Positions 27,306 to 36,510 are shown, numbered from the stretch's first letter. The stretch: 64,000 nucleotides of DNA from Paraburkholderia domus (GCF_905220705.1 NZ_CAJNAT010000018.1:93323-157322), one strand, 5' to 3'. Translations and numbers: made by a program. Notes: generated from the sequence alone by a model not told the origin.

Positions 27306-28013
27306 GATTCCCCCGGGGTGTATCTGGCTGGTCAGGCCGTTACGGAAACGTTTGCTCGAACGCGCGCACTTAAACCGCACGAATCGGCTCGTTTCTGGTC
27401 TTGCGAGCATTGTGTCGAAATGGGGGGCGGACGAAAATCGGACAGACACCCTGGCTGTCTGACGGATTAATCCGTCATTCGTGTAGGAATTTTTCCTACA
27501 CGGAGAGGGTCAGAAATACGGCTGGGTGGGCGAAGCGGCGCGCAGCTTGGGACTCGCGATGCGCTTTGGATAATTCTTCAGCAGAAATGTGAACCAAATG
27601 GTGAGTCCTGAGTGACTCACGCTCCGCACCTTGCAGCGGTGAGAAAGAATTATAAGACGTTTTCACTTCTGCGCAACGCGCGTGGTGTAGGGCCCGGGCT
27701 CCAGTCCCCGGGACCGCCCCTTGCTCCTATTGCTTCAGTGTCTGACGATCCACCCAGCCGGACATTCCGACTCTCGGGATAGCCCGCCTGCCGACCTGTA
27801 ACGCATCATGTTTCGTGCTGTAACAACATTAAGTGTTTGAAAAATAACTCGAATTAGTGTGGCCGATCCCGATAATGAAGCTAAGGGATTACCCGACACA
27901 GGTTCGGAACACCCCCGGGCGGCGGCTTACCGCGCCCAACCGTCCGTCAGGTATTCGCGCCTCGCTCTACTCGAGCGCCGCCGTGCGAAGCCGTTAAGAA
28001 CAGGAGAAACCGC
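27306..28013. promoter_or_regulatory. flhDC upstream region, divergent from a glycosyltransferase gene
   Basis: About 700 bases separate flhD from the divergent glycosyltransferase gene, and no gene is supported inside. Three dyads stand in a row at 27443-27501: CAGACA-N7-TGTCTG, the palindrome GACGGATTAATCCGTC (27461-27476), and GTGTAGGAA-TTT-TTCCTACAC arms (27481-27501). A looser dyad GTGAGT/ACTCAC lies near 27600. The stretch near 27650 and 27830-27880 is AT-richer. These are probably regulator sites for the master operon; the regulators cannot be named. Confidence 0.6.
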
Positions 28014-29078
28014 ATGCGAATCGCACAAATTGCGCCGCTGTACGAAGCTGTCCCGCCGAAACTCTACGGCGGCACTGAACGTGTCGTCTCGTATCTGACC
28101 GAAGCGCTGGTCGACCTCGGTCACGACGTCACGCTGTTCGCAAGCGGCGACTCGGTCACCTCCGCGAACCTCGACGCCTGCTGGCCTCGAGCGTTGCGCC
28201 TTGACCCGACGATCCGCGACGCGCTGGCTCCGCATGTCCTGATGATGGAAAAGGTGCGCAAGGTCGCGCACGAGTTCGACGTGCTGCACTTTCACCTCGA
28301 CTACATGCCGTTCCCGCTCTTCACCACCATGGACACGCCGTTCGTGACGACGCTTCACGGCCGTCTGGACTTGCCGGAACTGCAACCGGTGTTCGACGCA
28401 TTCTCGAATGTGCCGGTGGTGTCGATTTCGGACTCGCAGCGCCTGCCGCTGCAGCAGGCCAACTGGCTGAACACGATTTACCACGGCCTGCCGGAGCAGT
28501 TGCTCACGCCGCAGACACACAAGAAGCCGGAATATCTGGCGTTCCTCGGCCGTATCTGCCCGGAGAAACGCGTCGATACAGCTATCAAGATCGCTGCACA
28601 AAGCGGTTTGCCGCTGAAGATCGCCGCCAAGGTGGACAAGGTCGACCAGGAATACTTCAAGAAGGAAATCGAACCGCTGCTCTCCATGGCGCATGTGGAG
28701 TTCGTCGGCGAGATCAACGAAGCGCAGAAGCCGGAGTTCCTGTCAGGCGCCAAGGCGCTGCTGTTCCCGATCGACTGGTCGGAGCCGTTCGGGCTGGTGA
28801 TGATCGAATCGATGGCATGCGGCACACCTGTGATCGCGTTCAACCGAGGTTCGGTACCGGAAGTCATCGATCACGGCGTGACCGGCTACATTGTCGAGGA
28901 CGTTCAAGGCGCGGTGGCTGCGCTGCAGCGCCTGGACGAATTGTCGCGCACGGAGATTCGCGCGCAGTTCGAACGCCGCTTCAGTTCGAAAACGATGGCC
29001 CAGAATTACGTTGATGGCTATTCGGCACTGATCGAAGCGACGCGCCGTCCCATGTTGCGCCAGGTGGCGGTGGGTTGA
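28014..29078 (+). CDS. GT4-family glycosyltransferase
   Basis: The 354-residue product is a GT-B fold enzyme. The N-terminal half contains PPKLYGGTERVVSYLTEALV, the usual nucleotide-sugar transferase opening. The C-terminal half has LGRICPEKRVDTAIKIA and the EX7E motif (SEPFGLVMIESMACGTPVIA). Substrate is unknown. It has a good AGGAG ribosome site, is followed by a terminator and is not in an operon. Its divergence from flhDC may be positional only. Confidence 0.9.
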   Translation: MRIAQIAPLYEAVPPKLYGGTERVVSYLTEALVDLGHDVTLFASGDSVTSANLDACWPRALRLDPTIRDALAPHVLMMEKVRKVAHEFDVLHFHLDYMPFPLFTTMDTPFVTTLHGRLDLPELQPVFDAFSNVPVVSISDSQRLPLQQANWLNTIYHGLPEQLLTPQTHKKPEYLAFLGRICPEKRVDTAIKIAAQSGLPLKIAAKVDKVDQEYFKKEIEPLLSMAHVEFVGEINEAQKPEFLSGAKALLFPIDWSEPFGLVMIESMACGTPVIAFNRGSVPEVIDHGVTGYIVEDVQGAVAALQRLDELSRTEIRAQFERRFSSKTMAQNYVDGYSALIEATRRPMLRQVAVG

Positions 29079-29241
29079 GCGACGCGCTTAAACGGCTGAT
29101 GCTTTTTATGCGCTCAGCCGCTTAAGTCGTGCTTCTGCCACTTACGCCGCTTTCCGATTCGCACGCCAATCGTGAGTAAATTCACCCGGTGAATCGTTTG
29201 CGCGAGTGGTTACCAGGAGTTAACCCGCTTCGACTACGGAA

Positions 29242-29269
29242 AAGCCGCCTCTCAAGGGCGGCTTTTTTT
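29242..29269 (+). terminator. Rho-independent terminator
   Basis: AAGCCGCC and GGCGGCTT pair around a 7-base loop, followed by a run of T. It lies about 165 bases past the glycosyltransferase stop. A second dyad (TTAAACGGCTGA / TCAGCCGCTTAA, about 29088-29127) sits closer to the stop. Confidence 0.85.
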
Positions 29270-29372
29270 AATACCGGCGTGGATGCGCTTCCATCCCGGA
29301 TTAGCGCTGCACGCATAAACAACCGGCAAGCGACCAACCTTCAATTGGCTTTCGCCTGGACCGGCATGGCAT

Positions 29373-29675
29373 TCAAACCGCGCCAATCAGAAAGCGCTCG
29401 CGATTCTTGCCGACAATCCACTTTGGCGGTTTGCCGCGCCCGCTCCAGGTATTGCCCGATTTCGGATCCTGGTACTTGGCCGGCAGCGGTGCCTTCTTCG
29501 GCGGGCGTCCGCGCTTGGCAGCAACTGCAAAGCCAAGGTCTTGAGCCGTTAGACCGTATTCAGCGATCTTTTGGCGGATATCTGCGACAACGTTGTCGAT
29601 TTCAGTACGCCGGGCTTCGTCTGCTTGTGCCTGCAATTTGGCGATCTGCGCCTTGAGGTCTGCATATTGAGACAT
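29373..29675 (-). CDS. H-NS-family nucleoid protein
   Basis: The 100-residue product has an N-terminal coiled-coil oligomerisation region (about 1-45) and the C-terminal H-NS DNA-binding core SGRGKPPKWIVGK, preceded by the hook-like AKRGRPPKKAP. Such proteins bind and silence AT-rich DNA. The ATG has AGGGGAG upstream. Burkholderia genomes usually carry several paralogs, so no symbol is assigned. Its own promoter region is notably AT-rich. Confidence 0.92.
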   Translation of the reverse strand: MSQYADLKAQIAKLQAQADEARRTEIDNVVADIRQKIAEYGLTAQDLGFAVAAKRGRPPKKAPLPAKYQDPKSGNTWSGRGKPPKWIVGKNRERFLIGAV

Positions 29676-29965
29676 TTCGGTTCTCCCCTTTTTTAGAACT
29701 CATTCGCTCGCAGACTAGCTGCAATTATAAAAATTCGCAATGGACAATAATACCGATTTAGGAAGATTTCATCTGATAATTATTAAGCGTCGATGAATTG
29801 TAAAACGAGATCTTTATCGGGTAATAATAGGTGAAGGCGACTCCATATTGACAATTCTTGACACCTAATCCGGCGGTCTTTGCCTAAAATTGCGCGCTCA
29901 ATGGCATGCACCTGCGCTTAGCATTCATGTCACTCCAAGCGACAAACATTTTAGGATTACCAATC
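29676..29965. promoter_or_regulatory. AT-rich divergent promoter region (H-NS gene / aqpZ)
   Basis: The region is much more AT-rich than the rest of the window. On the plus strand two TTGACA hexamers lie ten bases apart (29848 and 29858), and TAAAAT stands at 29885, a spacing too long for a firm call. No gene is supported inside. Confidence 0.45.
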
Positions 29966-30706
29966 ATGCAGTTGTCAAAGCGCCTTGCTGCCGAGCTGTT
30001 CGGCACCTTCTGGCTCGTGCTCGGGGGCTGCGGCAGCGCCGTCCTCGCCGCTAACTTCGCCGGCCCGGTCCACGGTCTGGGCATCGGCTTCGTGGGCGTC
30101 TCGCTCGCATTCGGCCTCACTGTCCTGACAATGGCTTATGCGATCGGCCACATTTCCGGCTGCCACCTGAATCCGGCGGTAAGCGTCGGCCTGACCGTCG
30201 CCGGTCGCTTTCCGGCTCGTGACCTGGTGCCGTACATCGTCGCGCAAGTCATCGGCGCGGTGCTGGGTGCGCTGGTGCTGTCGTTGATCGCCTCGGGCAA
30301 GCCGGGTTTCGACCTCGTCGCCAGCGGTTTCGCCAGCAACGGCTACGGTGAACGCTCGCCGGGCCACTACTCTCTCGCTGCCGCGTTCATTTGCGAAGTG
30401 GTGATGACCGGCTTCTTCCTGTTCGTCATCCTCGGTGCGACCGACAAGCGTGCGCCGGCCGGCTTCGCGCCGATCGCCATTGGCTTGTGCCTGACGCTGA
30501 TTCACCTGATCTCGATTCCGGTCACCAACACGTCGGTCAACCCGGCGCGTTCGACCGGCCCGGCGTTGTTTGTCGGCGGCGCAGCGGTGGATCAGTTGTG
30601 GATGTTCTGGGTCGCACCGATCATCGGCGCAATGATCGCAGGCGTGCTGTACCCGCTCATCGCCGACAGCCGCCGCGGCAATTCGCAGGAACTTGCGCTC
30701 GACTGA
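29966..30706 (+). CDS. aqpZ: AqpZ, aquaporin
   Basis: The 246-residue product has six membrane helices and both selectivity motifs, HLNPAVSVG and SVNPARSTGPA, of the aquaporin family. Arg in the second NPAR and the small residues of the filter fit a water channel rather than a glycerol facilitator. It starts MQLSKRLAAELFGTFWLV at the ATG at 29966, with AGGA upstream; a longer in-frame start is not supported. A terminator follows. Confidence 0.96.
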   Translation: MQLSKRLAAELFGTFWLVLGGCGSAVLAANFAGPVHGLGIGFVGVSLAFGLTVLTMAYAIGHISGCHLNPAVSVGLTVAGRFPARDLVPYIVAQVIGAVLGALVLSLIASGKPGFDLVASGFASNGYGERSPGHYSLAAAFICEVVMTGFFLFVILGATDKRAPAGFAPIAIGLCLTLIHLISIPVTNTSVNPARSTGPALFVGGAAVDQLWMFWVAPIIGAMIAGVLYPLIADSRRGNSQELALD

Positions 30707-30732
30707 TCAGCGAGTGGGCGTATCCATACAGT

Positions 30733-30765
30733 CAAAGCGGGCGCCACGGCGCCCGCTTTGTTTTT
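30733..30765 (+). terminator. Rho-independent terminator after aqpZ
   Basis: CAAAGCGGGCGC and GCGCCCGCTTTG pair perfectly around a 4-base loop and are followed by TTTTT, 26 bases past the aqpZ stop. Confidence 0.92.
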
Positions 30766-30850
30766 GTGCTCACGATGCCAGTGGCCCGGTGGCTTGCCGA
30801 TGCCCACTGCTAGAATCGTGCGACTTTCCAAGCTCACACAGGTGCTATCG

Positions 30851-31546
30851 ATGACCCGTTTCCGCGGATTCCTGCGTGGCGTCGCACTCGCCATCGGCGG
30901 TTTGTGTGTCGGCGTCCTAGCGTTACCCCCGGCCCATGCCGCGGACAGCAATACTGAAACGCTCGTATTCGTGCGCCACGGTGAGAAACCTGCCAAGGGT
31001 TACGGTCAGCTCAATTGCCAAGGGCTCAACCGCGCGCTGGCGTTGCCGGCAGTGATCGCCGCCAAGTTCGGCAAACCGGACGCGATCTACGCGCCCGATC
31101 CCAGCCAGCAAAAGGACGACAGCGGCCATCCCTATTACTATATTCGGCCGCTTGCGACTATCGAGCCGACTGCCATTCAATTTCAGATGCCGGTGCAAAC
31201 GCCGTATGGCTTCGCCCAGATCGACCAACTCGGCGCGGCGCTCGTCAATCCGGCCAATCGCAACAAGTTGATTGTCGTTGCGTGGGAGCACAAGCTGATC
31301 GTGAAGTTGCTTCGCCAGATGATGAGCACGCATGGCGGCAATGCCGCCGATGTCCCCAACTGGCACAGCGACGACTTCGACAGTATCTATATTGTTCGGC
31401 TCGACTGGCAAAACGGCACGGCCCACGCCAGCTTCAAGCTTGACCGCCAGGGACTGAACGGCCGCGCTGCGGATTGCCCATGTGCGGCGTTGCCAGGCGC
31501 CTCTTCTGCTGCTGCGGCGGGCGCGTCCGCGGGCTCGACTGACTAG
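30851..31546 (+). CDS. Exported histidine-phosphatase-like protein
   Basis: The 231-residue product has a signal peptide (LALPPAHAADS, cleavage near residue 31) and the histidine phosphatase motif VFVRHGEKP directly after it. A second candidate catalytic His lies in VAWEHKLIV. This suggests a periplasmic phosphatase of the phosphoglycerate-mutase superfamily, but the branch is divergent. I chose ATG 30851; a longer frame overlaps the aqpZ terminator. The C-terminus is Ala/Ser-rich. Confidence 0.8.
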   Translation: MTRFRGFLRGVALAIGGLCVGVLALPPAHAADSNTETLVFVRHGEKPAKGYGQLNCQGLNRALALPAVIAAKFGKPDAIYAPDPSQQKDDSGHPYYYIRPLATIEPTAIQFQMPVQTPYGFAQIDQLGAALVNPANRNKLIVVAWEHKLIVKLLRQMMSTHGGNAADVPNWHSDDFDSIYIVRLDWQNGTAHASFKLDRQGLNGRAADCPCAALPGASSAAAAGASAGSTD

Positions 31547-31592
31547 TCGGGTTACGGATACAAGCTTCGATTGCGGGCGCGGTTGTCCGGTT

Positions 31593-32414
31593 TCAGGATG
31601 TCAGCTCGTCGTCGAGCGAGAAAAGCTTGCGCAGATGGTGCGCGACGCCCGCTTCGAAATTGTTGCCGATGCGCGGCACGTTCGGCAGACGCGTGATGAG
31701 ATCGGGATTGGCGTTGTTCATCATGAACGGATGGCCGGCTGTCTCCAGCAGATCGATATCGTTCATATTGTCGCCGAACGCCACGCATTGCGAGGCGGCG
31801 ACGCCAAGGCGCTCGAGCACGATCTGCAACGCGCGCCCCTTCGATACGTTCGAAGTCATCACTTCCAGACAATCCGGCAGCGAATAGGTGACGTACAGCG
31901 CGTCGCCGAATTCGTGCGCCAGATTGGCCGAGACCTGCGCGAGATCGGCGGGCTCACCGATGTAGAGGACCTTGGCGATGTCGACACCGTCGTGCTTAGG
32001 CAGATCGGTTACCTCGTACGTGAACCCGGAATCCTGATGGAATTTCAGCAGATGCGGCGCGTCCCGGTCGATCAACCACGCCTGGTCGGCGAACAGGTTG
32101 ACGATCACACGGCCATGCGCGCCAGAGATTTCCGGCTGGACCAGTCGCTGCACGATGGCCGGAGGCAGGTCGTCTGCGTGGATCACTGTGTTGTCCGGCG
32201 CGTGAATACGTGCGCCGTTCGACGTGATCAGATACGGGTTGATGCCCAGCAGATCGCGAATGCCCGCGACGTCGCAGTAATGGCGCCCCGTCGCGATCAC
32301 GAAGTGCAGCCCATCGCTTTCCAGCTTACGCACGGTAGCAATCGTGAACGGGTCCACCTGGTGATCGGCGTTGAGCAGCGTGCCGTCGAGATCCGTGGCA
32401 ATGACTTTGTACAT
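31593..32414 (-). CDS. Cof-type HAD hydrolase
   Basis: The 273-residue product has the HAD motif I nucleophile in ATDLDGTLLN, motif II in ITSNGARI, a motif III Lys near KGRALQIVLERLG and motif IV in AFGDNMNDIDLLE. The C2-type cap between them places it with Cof/YbhA/YidA sugar-phosphate or cofactor phosphatases. The substrate cannot be read. It is read toward the histidine phosphatase gene and converges with it. Confidence 0.93.
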   Translation of the reverse strand: MYKVIATDLDGTLLNADHQVDPFTIATVRKLESDGLHFVIATGRHYCDVAGIRDLLGINPYLITSNGARIHAPDNTVIHADDLPPAIVQRLVQPEISGAHGRVIVNLFADQAWLIDRDAPHLLKFHQDSGFTYEVTDLPKHDGVDIAKVLYIGEPADLAQVSANLAHEFGDALYVTYSLPDCLEVMTSNVSKGRALQIVLERLGVAASQCVAFGDNMNDIDLLETAGHPFMMNNANPDLITRLPNVPRIGNNFEAGVAHHLRKLFSLDDELTS

Positions 32415-32501
32415 AGTGTGAGCAGCCGGGCAGCGTCAAAGATCGCATTTTACCGTTGTGCGCCGCATCCGCGAGATCGCACCCGGCAGGCCGGACGATT
32501 C

Positions 32502-33383
32502 TCACCCGGCGACGCGAGCCGCTTCGCGCTGCGCCAACTGCAAACCGCCGTGTGCCGAGTCCGCCAACGGCTCGCGTAAGCGAGCCTGATAAATCTGCGG
32601 CACATACTCGCGCAAGGGTGCGCCGAGACCGCCGCACAGCGCGACCGGCAGGGTCGCCGAGGAGTCGAGCGCGGCAATCATCTTGCCCACGTCAACTCCG
32701 GCCTCGCCGAGCAAACGCGCCGCGAACGGATGCGCGCGATGCGCGATGACGACCGGTGCAAGCCTCGCATAAGCGGTCTGATTGGCTTCGCACAGCCAGA
32801 CTACGAGGCTGTCGCGATCATGCGCACCGGTGTGGGCGAGCAGCGCCTGCGCCAGATCGTCGTTGGGCGCACGCCCGTCGAGCGCCTGCTGAGCGTGCAC
32901 GATCGCCCGCAGCCCGAGCCAGGCGCCGCTCGCCTCATCGCCCGACGGGTAACCGAAGCCGCCGGCGACTCGGCATTCGCCATTGGCGTCAAGCACGGCC
33001 GCCTGACTGCCGGTGCCAAGCGCGACGACCACGCCGTGCGCGCCGCCGTGCGCACCAAGCAAAGTGGTGTACACATCGCTTTCCACCGCGAGCCCGGTGA
33101 CCGCCGGCGCCTGCGCGCGAAACGCGGCCAGCCAGTCGCGATTGTTGACGCCTGCCAATCCGCAGCCGAGTACGCAGCGCGACCAGTCCAGCTGCGCGCC
33201 GGCACGTGCAAATGCGTCGGCACAGCCGGCGCCGATAGCCTGCCACGCGCGCTCCACACCGAGGCCCAAACCCGATGGCCCGCTCGCCGCCTGCGCCAGT
33301 TCGCGGCCCTGCGCGTTGCCCAATACGACGCGCGTACCGCTGCCGCCGCCGTCAATGCCGATCAGAAAGAGGTCTTTGTTCAT
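32502..33383 (-). CDS. BadF/BadG-type sugar kinase (glucosamine or GlcNAc kinase-like)
   Basis: The 293-residue product has the ASKHA phosphate-1 loop IGIDGGGSGTRVVLGN and a second glycine-rich nucleotide loop VVALGTGSQAAV, with FGYPSGDEASGAWLGLRA characteristic of N-acetylglucosamine/glucosamine kinases in the BadF/BadG/BcrA/BcrD family. It probably phosphorylates an amino sugar in the cytoplasm. It stands upstream of the HAD gene in the same direction, with an 87-base gap. Confidence 0.85.
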   Translation of the reverse strand: MNKDLFLIGIDGGGSGTRVVLGNAQGRELAQAASGPSGLGLGVERAWQAIGAGCADAFARAGAQLDWSRCVLGCGLAGVNNRDWLAAFRAQAPAVTGLAVESDVYTTLLGAHGGAHGVVVALGTGSQAAVLDANGECRVAGGFGYPSGDEASGAWLGLRAIVHAQQALDGRAPNDDLAQALLAHTGAHDRDSLVVWLCEANQTAYARLAPVVIAHRAHPFAARLLGEAGVDVGKMIAALDSSATLPVALCGGLGAPLREYVPQIYQARLREPLADSAHGGLQLAQREAARVAG

Positions 33384-33523
33384 CGAATTGAGTGAGTTCA
33401 GGTGGTGAATAACGTATAGCGTGGCAGGTCAGTTTCAATCCGGCAATCGGCCGAATGGCCAGCTTGCAGCGGGCACGGCTTCCGCTATGCTGACGGGCGA
33501 CATGACAACGCGGGAGCGCGAAA

Positions 33524-34120
33524 GTGACACAGCGATGCAACTGGGTATCGAGCGAAGCGCTCGCACACTACCACGACGCCGAATGGGGCGTGCCCTCGCG
33601 CGACGATCAGCACTTATTCGAAATGCTTGTGCTGGAGGGTGCGCAGGCGGGTTTGTCATGGTCGACGATTCTCAACAAACGAATCGGCTATCGCCGGGCA
33701 TTCGCCGACTTCAACATCGACAAGGTAGCGCGCTTTACGCCCAAACACGTCGATGCGCTGGTGCTGGACGAAAGTATCGTGCGGCATCGCGGCAAGATCG
33801 AGTCGGCCATTACCAACGCGCGCGCCGTGCAGCAGATCCAGGCCGAGCACGGCTCGCTCGCCAACTTCGTGTGGTCGTTCGTCGATCAGACGCCGATCCA
33901 GAACGATTGGGCATCGTATAAACAGGCGCCGGCATCGACCGAAATTTCGGACGCGCTCAGCAAGGGGCTAAAGCGCTACGGCTGCAAGTTCGTCGGCTCG
34001 ACAATCTGCTATGCGTTCATGCAGGCGGTCGGCATGGTGAACGACCATGAGGCAAGCTGCATGTGCCGCGCGCGATGCGCGGCGCTCGGCAAGAAGGGAC
34101 GCAATCGCAAAGCCGGCTGA
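33524..34120 (+). CDS. tag: Tag, DNA-3-methyladenine glycosylase I
   Basis: The 198-residue product matches Tag closely. It has RCNWVSSEALAHYHDAEWGV with zinc ligands Cys5 and His17, catalytic Glu38 in LVLEGAQAGLSW, and the C-terminal zinc pair His and Cys in VNDHEASCMC. SKGLKRYGCKFVGSTICYAF is the other hallmark. The enzyme removes 3-methyladenine from alkylated DNA. Start is GTG at 33524, with GGGAG upstream. The end is basic (GKKGRNRKAG). Confidence 0.96.
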   Translation: MTQRCNWVSSEALAHYHDAEWGVPSRDDQHLFEMLVLEGAQAGLSWSTILNKRIGYRRAFADFNIDKVARFTPKHVDALVLDESIVRHRGKIESAITNARAVQQIQAEHGSLANFVWSFVDQTPIQNDWASYKQAPASTEISDALSKGLKRYGCKFVGSTICYAFMQAVGMVNDHEASCMCRARCAALGKKGRNRKAG

Positions 34121-34456
34121 TGCGGCGGTCGCCGAAACGAAAAAGTACAAGGCTCAGACGGACCGCGGTAAAGACTGCGCGGAACCCAAGCCCTCACGAC
34201 CGCCGGCTATCCGGTAAAGCCCTCTCTACGCGTTTCGCGCACCCGGTCGTTATAGACGTGATGAGCGCTGGCCGCCACGGTGACGTGCGGCGTCGCCAGA
34301 CCGGAATGAACGGCATGAACGGCAAATGAGCCAAACCCGCGAATTGAAGGTTTTTCGCCATGCTAGTCCGGGTTTCGCCAATTGGCGCGTGCCCGATACT
34401 GCCGTTCATGCGCTCGAACAACGAATAACCGCTGCGTAACGCATGGGAGACCAACC
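34121..34456 (+). other. Intergenic region, no gene seen
   Basis: About 335 bases between tag and the next gene show no coding frame with family features, no clear terminator and no repeat. The ribosome site GGGAGA of the next gene is at the end. Confidence 0.4.
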
Positions 34457-34882
34457 ATGAAAGCCCTCAGCTTCCTGACGCATCAGGAGATTTTCGATCA
34501 GGCCGTAGTCCATCTGCTCTGCCAGAAACGCGCCGCCTTGCTGCCGCGCGGCGGCGGCGCTTACCGCGGCTACTGCGGCGGCTGCCCGGTCGGCAACTTC
34601 ATCAAGCCGCGCGACTATATGACCGCAATGGAAGGCGTTCCGGTGCGCTACATCGGTAAAGCGCCGGTCGAGGTGCCCGCTTATATGGATGCCGGCATAT
34701 CTGCGCTTAAAAGGGCGCTCCTGCGTGCCCGCATCAATGTGTACGACCCGGTCACGGTCACTCTGCTCAGTTGCCTGCAAAACGTCCACGACGTGTTCGG
34801 CACGTGGGAGTGGCATGAGCGTCTGGACTCAATTGCCCGGCAATTCGGCCTCTCCGCCGAGCGTCTGAGGAGCGCCGCGTAA
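34457..34882 (+). CDS. Hypothetical protein with GYCGGCPVGN motif
   Basis: The 141-residue product is not assigned to a family. It begins MKALSFLTHQEIFDQAVVHL. A central block RGYCGGCPVGNFIKPRDYMT pairs two cysteines in a CxxC-like arrangement, followed by a long helical C-terminal half. No signal peptide or membrane helix is visible, so it is probably cytoplasmic. A good GGGAGA ribosome site supports the ATG at 34457. A metal or redox role for the cysteines is possible but unproven. Confidence 0.75.
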   Translation: MKALSFLTHQEIFDQAVVHLLCQKRAALLPRGGGAYRGYCGGCPVGNFIKPRDYMTAMEGVPVRYIGKAPVEVPAYMDAGISALKRALLRARINVYDPVTVTLLSCLQNVHDVFGTWEWHERLDSIARQFGLSAERLRSAA

Positions 34883-34936
34883 CGCAACGCCTCCGTGCAA
34901 GCGCAAAAGCCCAACACAAACCAGCGCCCCAAACGC

Positions 34937-34978
34937 AAAACGGCGATGTGGCTTCTTTCGAAGCTCACACCGCCGTTC
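34937..34978 (-). terminator. Terminator after rpsU
   Basis: On the minus strand AACGGCG...GAGCTTC and GAAGC...CGCCGTT pair around GAAA, with one or two mismatches, and are followed by TTTTGCGTTT. It starts about 20 bases past the rpsU stop. Confidence 0.75.
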
Positions 34979-34997
34979 GGCGTGCGGAAAAGCGTGC

Positions 34998-35210
34998 TTA
35001 GTGCAGCTTTTTCGGCAGCATCTGGCTGCGCAGGCGCTTGTGCAGGCGCTTCACAGCAGCAGCCTTTTTGCGCTTACGTGCCGTGGTCGGCTTTTCGTAC
35101 GATTGGCGCTCACGCAGTTCAGCGATCAGGCCATTCTTTTCGATTGCGCGACGAAAGCGGCGAATCGCCACTTCGAACGGCTCGTTTTCTTTCAGAAGAA
35201 TCGTCGTCAT
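34998..35210 (-). CDS. rpsU: Ribosomal protein bS21
   Basis: The 70-residue basic product matches bS21 throughout: ENEPFEVAIRRFRRAIEKNG and RERQSYEKPTTARKRKKAAA. It is a small-subunit protein near the anti-Shine-Dalgarno end of 16S rRNA. The C-terminal tail RLHKRLRSQMLPKKLH is typical of Burkholderiales paralogs. It is transcribed alone with its own terminator. Confidence 0.98.
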   Translation of the reverse strand: MTTILLKENEPFEVAIRRFRRAIEKNGLIAELRERQSYEKPTTARKRKKAAAVKRLHKRLRSQMLPKKLH

Positions 35211-35568
35211 TTAATTCCTAACTCAATCACTTGATAGGGGTAAATTGCGTGGCGGCATACCGCTCACGCGCCGGCCCTCCGGTCGTTTCGATTCATGGCC
35301 AGTAACAGGCAAACGCGGGCAGAACCCGGCCAAACCACGAATGAAACGAGAGGCATAACGGCCACGGAGGCCGGAAAAGAGAGGTGGGGAGTTCACCGCG
35401 GAACGCGGACAGACGTGATGCCGAAGCCGCGTCTGTTGCCGTTTCGCCAACCTTTCATCAATGAAAAACATTGACGAAACAGGCAAAGATCTCAATTCAC
35501 TCCTGATGATATCAGGAAACTCTCCATCCTACCAGGGGTTTAGCGATCGCGCCAGGTCCCCTGCGCGC
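35211..35568 (-). promoter_or_regulatory. rpsU upstream region with dyads
   Basis: No gene is supported. TCAATG-AAAAA-CATTGA (35458-35474) lies inside a wider pair GTTTCG/CGAAAC. A second loose inverted repeat, CGTTTC...ATTC / GAAT...GAAACG, spans about 35284-35350. They may shape the rpsU leader. Confidence 0.45.
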
Positions 35569-36510
35569 TCAGGCGCTCGCCTCGTCCAGTTCGCGGATAT
35601 CGTCGCCAGTCAACATCAGATGGACGGCTGCGGCCAGGCTTTTGAGCTGGTCGACCGACGTCGCACTGGCAATTGGGGCCGTAACGCTTGGGCGAGCGAT
35701 CAGCCATGCCAGTGCGACGGTGGCCGGCGCGCTGGCATGCCGCTCGGCAACGTGGTCGAGCGCGTCCAGAATCCGCAAACCACGCTCATTCAGATATTTC
35801 TCGACGCGGTTACCGCGCACCTTGTTAGCCAGATCTGCTTGCGAGCGGTATTTGCCGGACAGAAAGCCGCTCGCAAGGCTGTAATACACCACGACGCCGA
35901 GCTGATTGGCCAGCGCCACCGGCTCGATGTCACGCTCATACTCTTCACGGTCGTACAGGTTGTACTCCGGCTGCAGCAATTGATACTCAGGCAGTCCATC
36001 CCGACGGGACACGGCGAGCGCTTCCTCGACGCGCGCGCCGCTGTAGTTCGACGCGCCGATCACTCTCACCTTGCCCGCCTCGATCAGCTTCTGATACGCG
36101 CCAAGGGTTTCGGTCAAAGGTGTTTCGGTGTCGTCGTCGTGAGAAAAGTAGACATCGATGTAATCCGTCTGCAAGCGTCGCAGCGATTCTTCTACCGCCG
36201 CCTGAATGTTCGCGGCCGACAAGCCTTTGCGCTGCGGGTGCTTCGAAACCTTCGTGGCGAGCACGATCTTGTCGCGTTTGCCGCTCTGTCTGAACCACTT
36301 GCCGATGAGGGTTTCCGATTCGCCGCCCTGATTGCCCGGCACCCACGCCGAATAGACATCCGCGGTATCGATAAAGTTGAGCCCCGCATCGACAAATGCA
36401 TCCAGGATCGAAAACGAGGTCGCTTCATCGGCGGTCCAGCCAAATACATTGCCACCGAACATAAGCGGCGCGACCTCCAATTCGGAACGTCCAATCCGGC
36501 GCTTTTGCAT
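35569..36510 (-). CDS. Aldo/keto reductase
   Basis: The 313-residue product is an AKR TIM-barrel with the catalytic tetrad visible as Asp and Tyr in FIDTADVYSAW, Lys in VLATKVSKH and His in VYFSHDDD. RVIGASNYSGARVEEAL fits the NADP-binding side. The substrate is unknown. The ATG at 36510 (MQKRRIGRSELEVAPL) has GGAG upstream; a longer frame to 36639 was rejected. It lies divergent from fliC. Confidence 0.93.
   Translation of the reverse strand: MQKRRIGRSELEVAPLMFGGNVFGWTADEATSFSILDAFVDAGLNFIDTADVYSAWVPGNQGGESETLIGKWFRQSGKRDKIVLATKVSKHPQRKGLSAANIQAAVEESLRRLQTDYIDVYFSHDDDTETPLTETLGAYQKLIEAGKVRVIGASNYSGARVEEALAVSRRDGLPEYQLLQPEYNLYDREEYERDIEPVALANQLGVVVYYSLASGFLSGKYRSQADLANKVRGNRVEKYLNERGLRILDALDHVAERHASAPATVALAWLIARPSVTAPIASATSVDQLKSLAAAVHLMLTGDDIRELDEASA

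Noticed and set aside
27594..27625. GTGAGT/ACTCAC dyad as a terminator
   Set aside because: Spacer is long and no T run follows; more likely chance or a weak operator in the flhD-glycosyltransferase region.
29848..29890. Consensus sigma-70 promoter for aqpZ
   Set aside because: TTGACA boxes and TAAAAT are present but the spacing (21 bases or more) does not fit.
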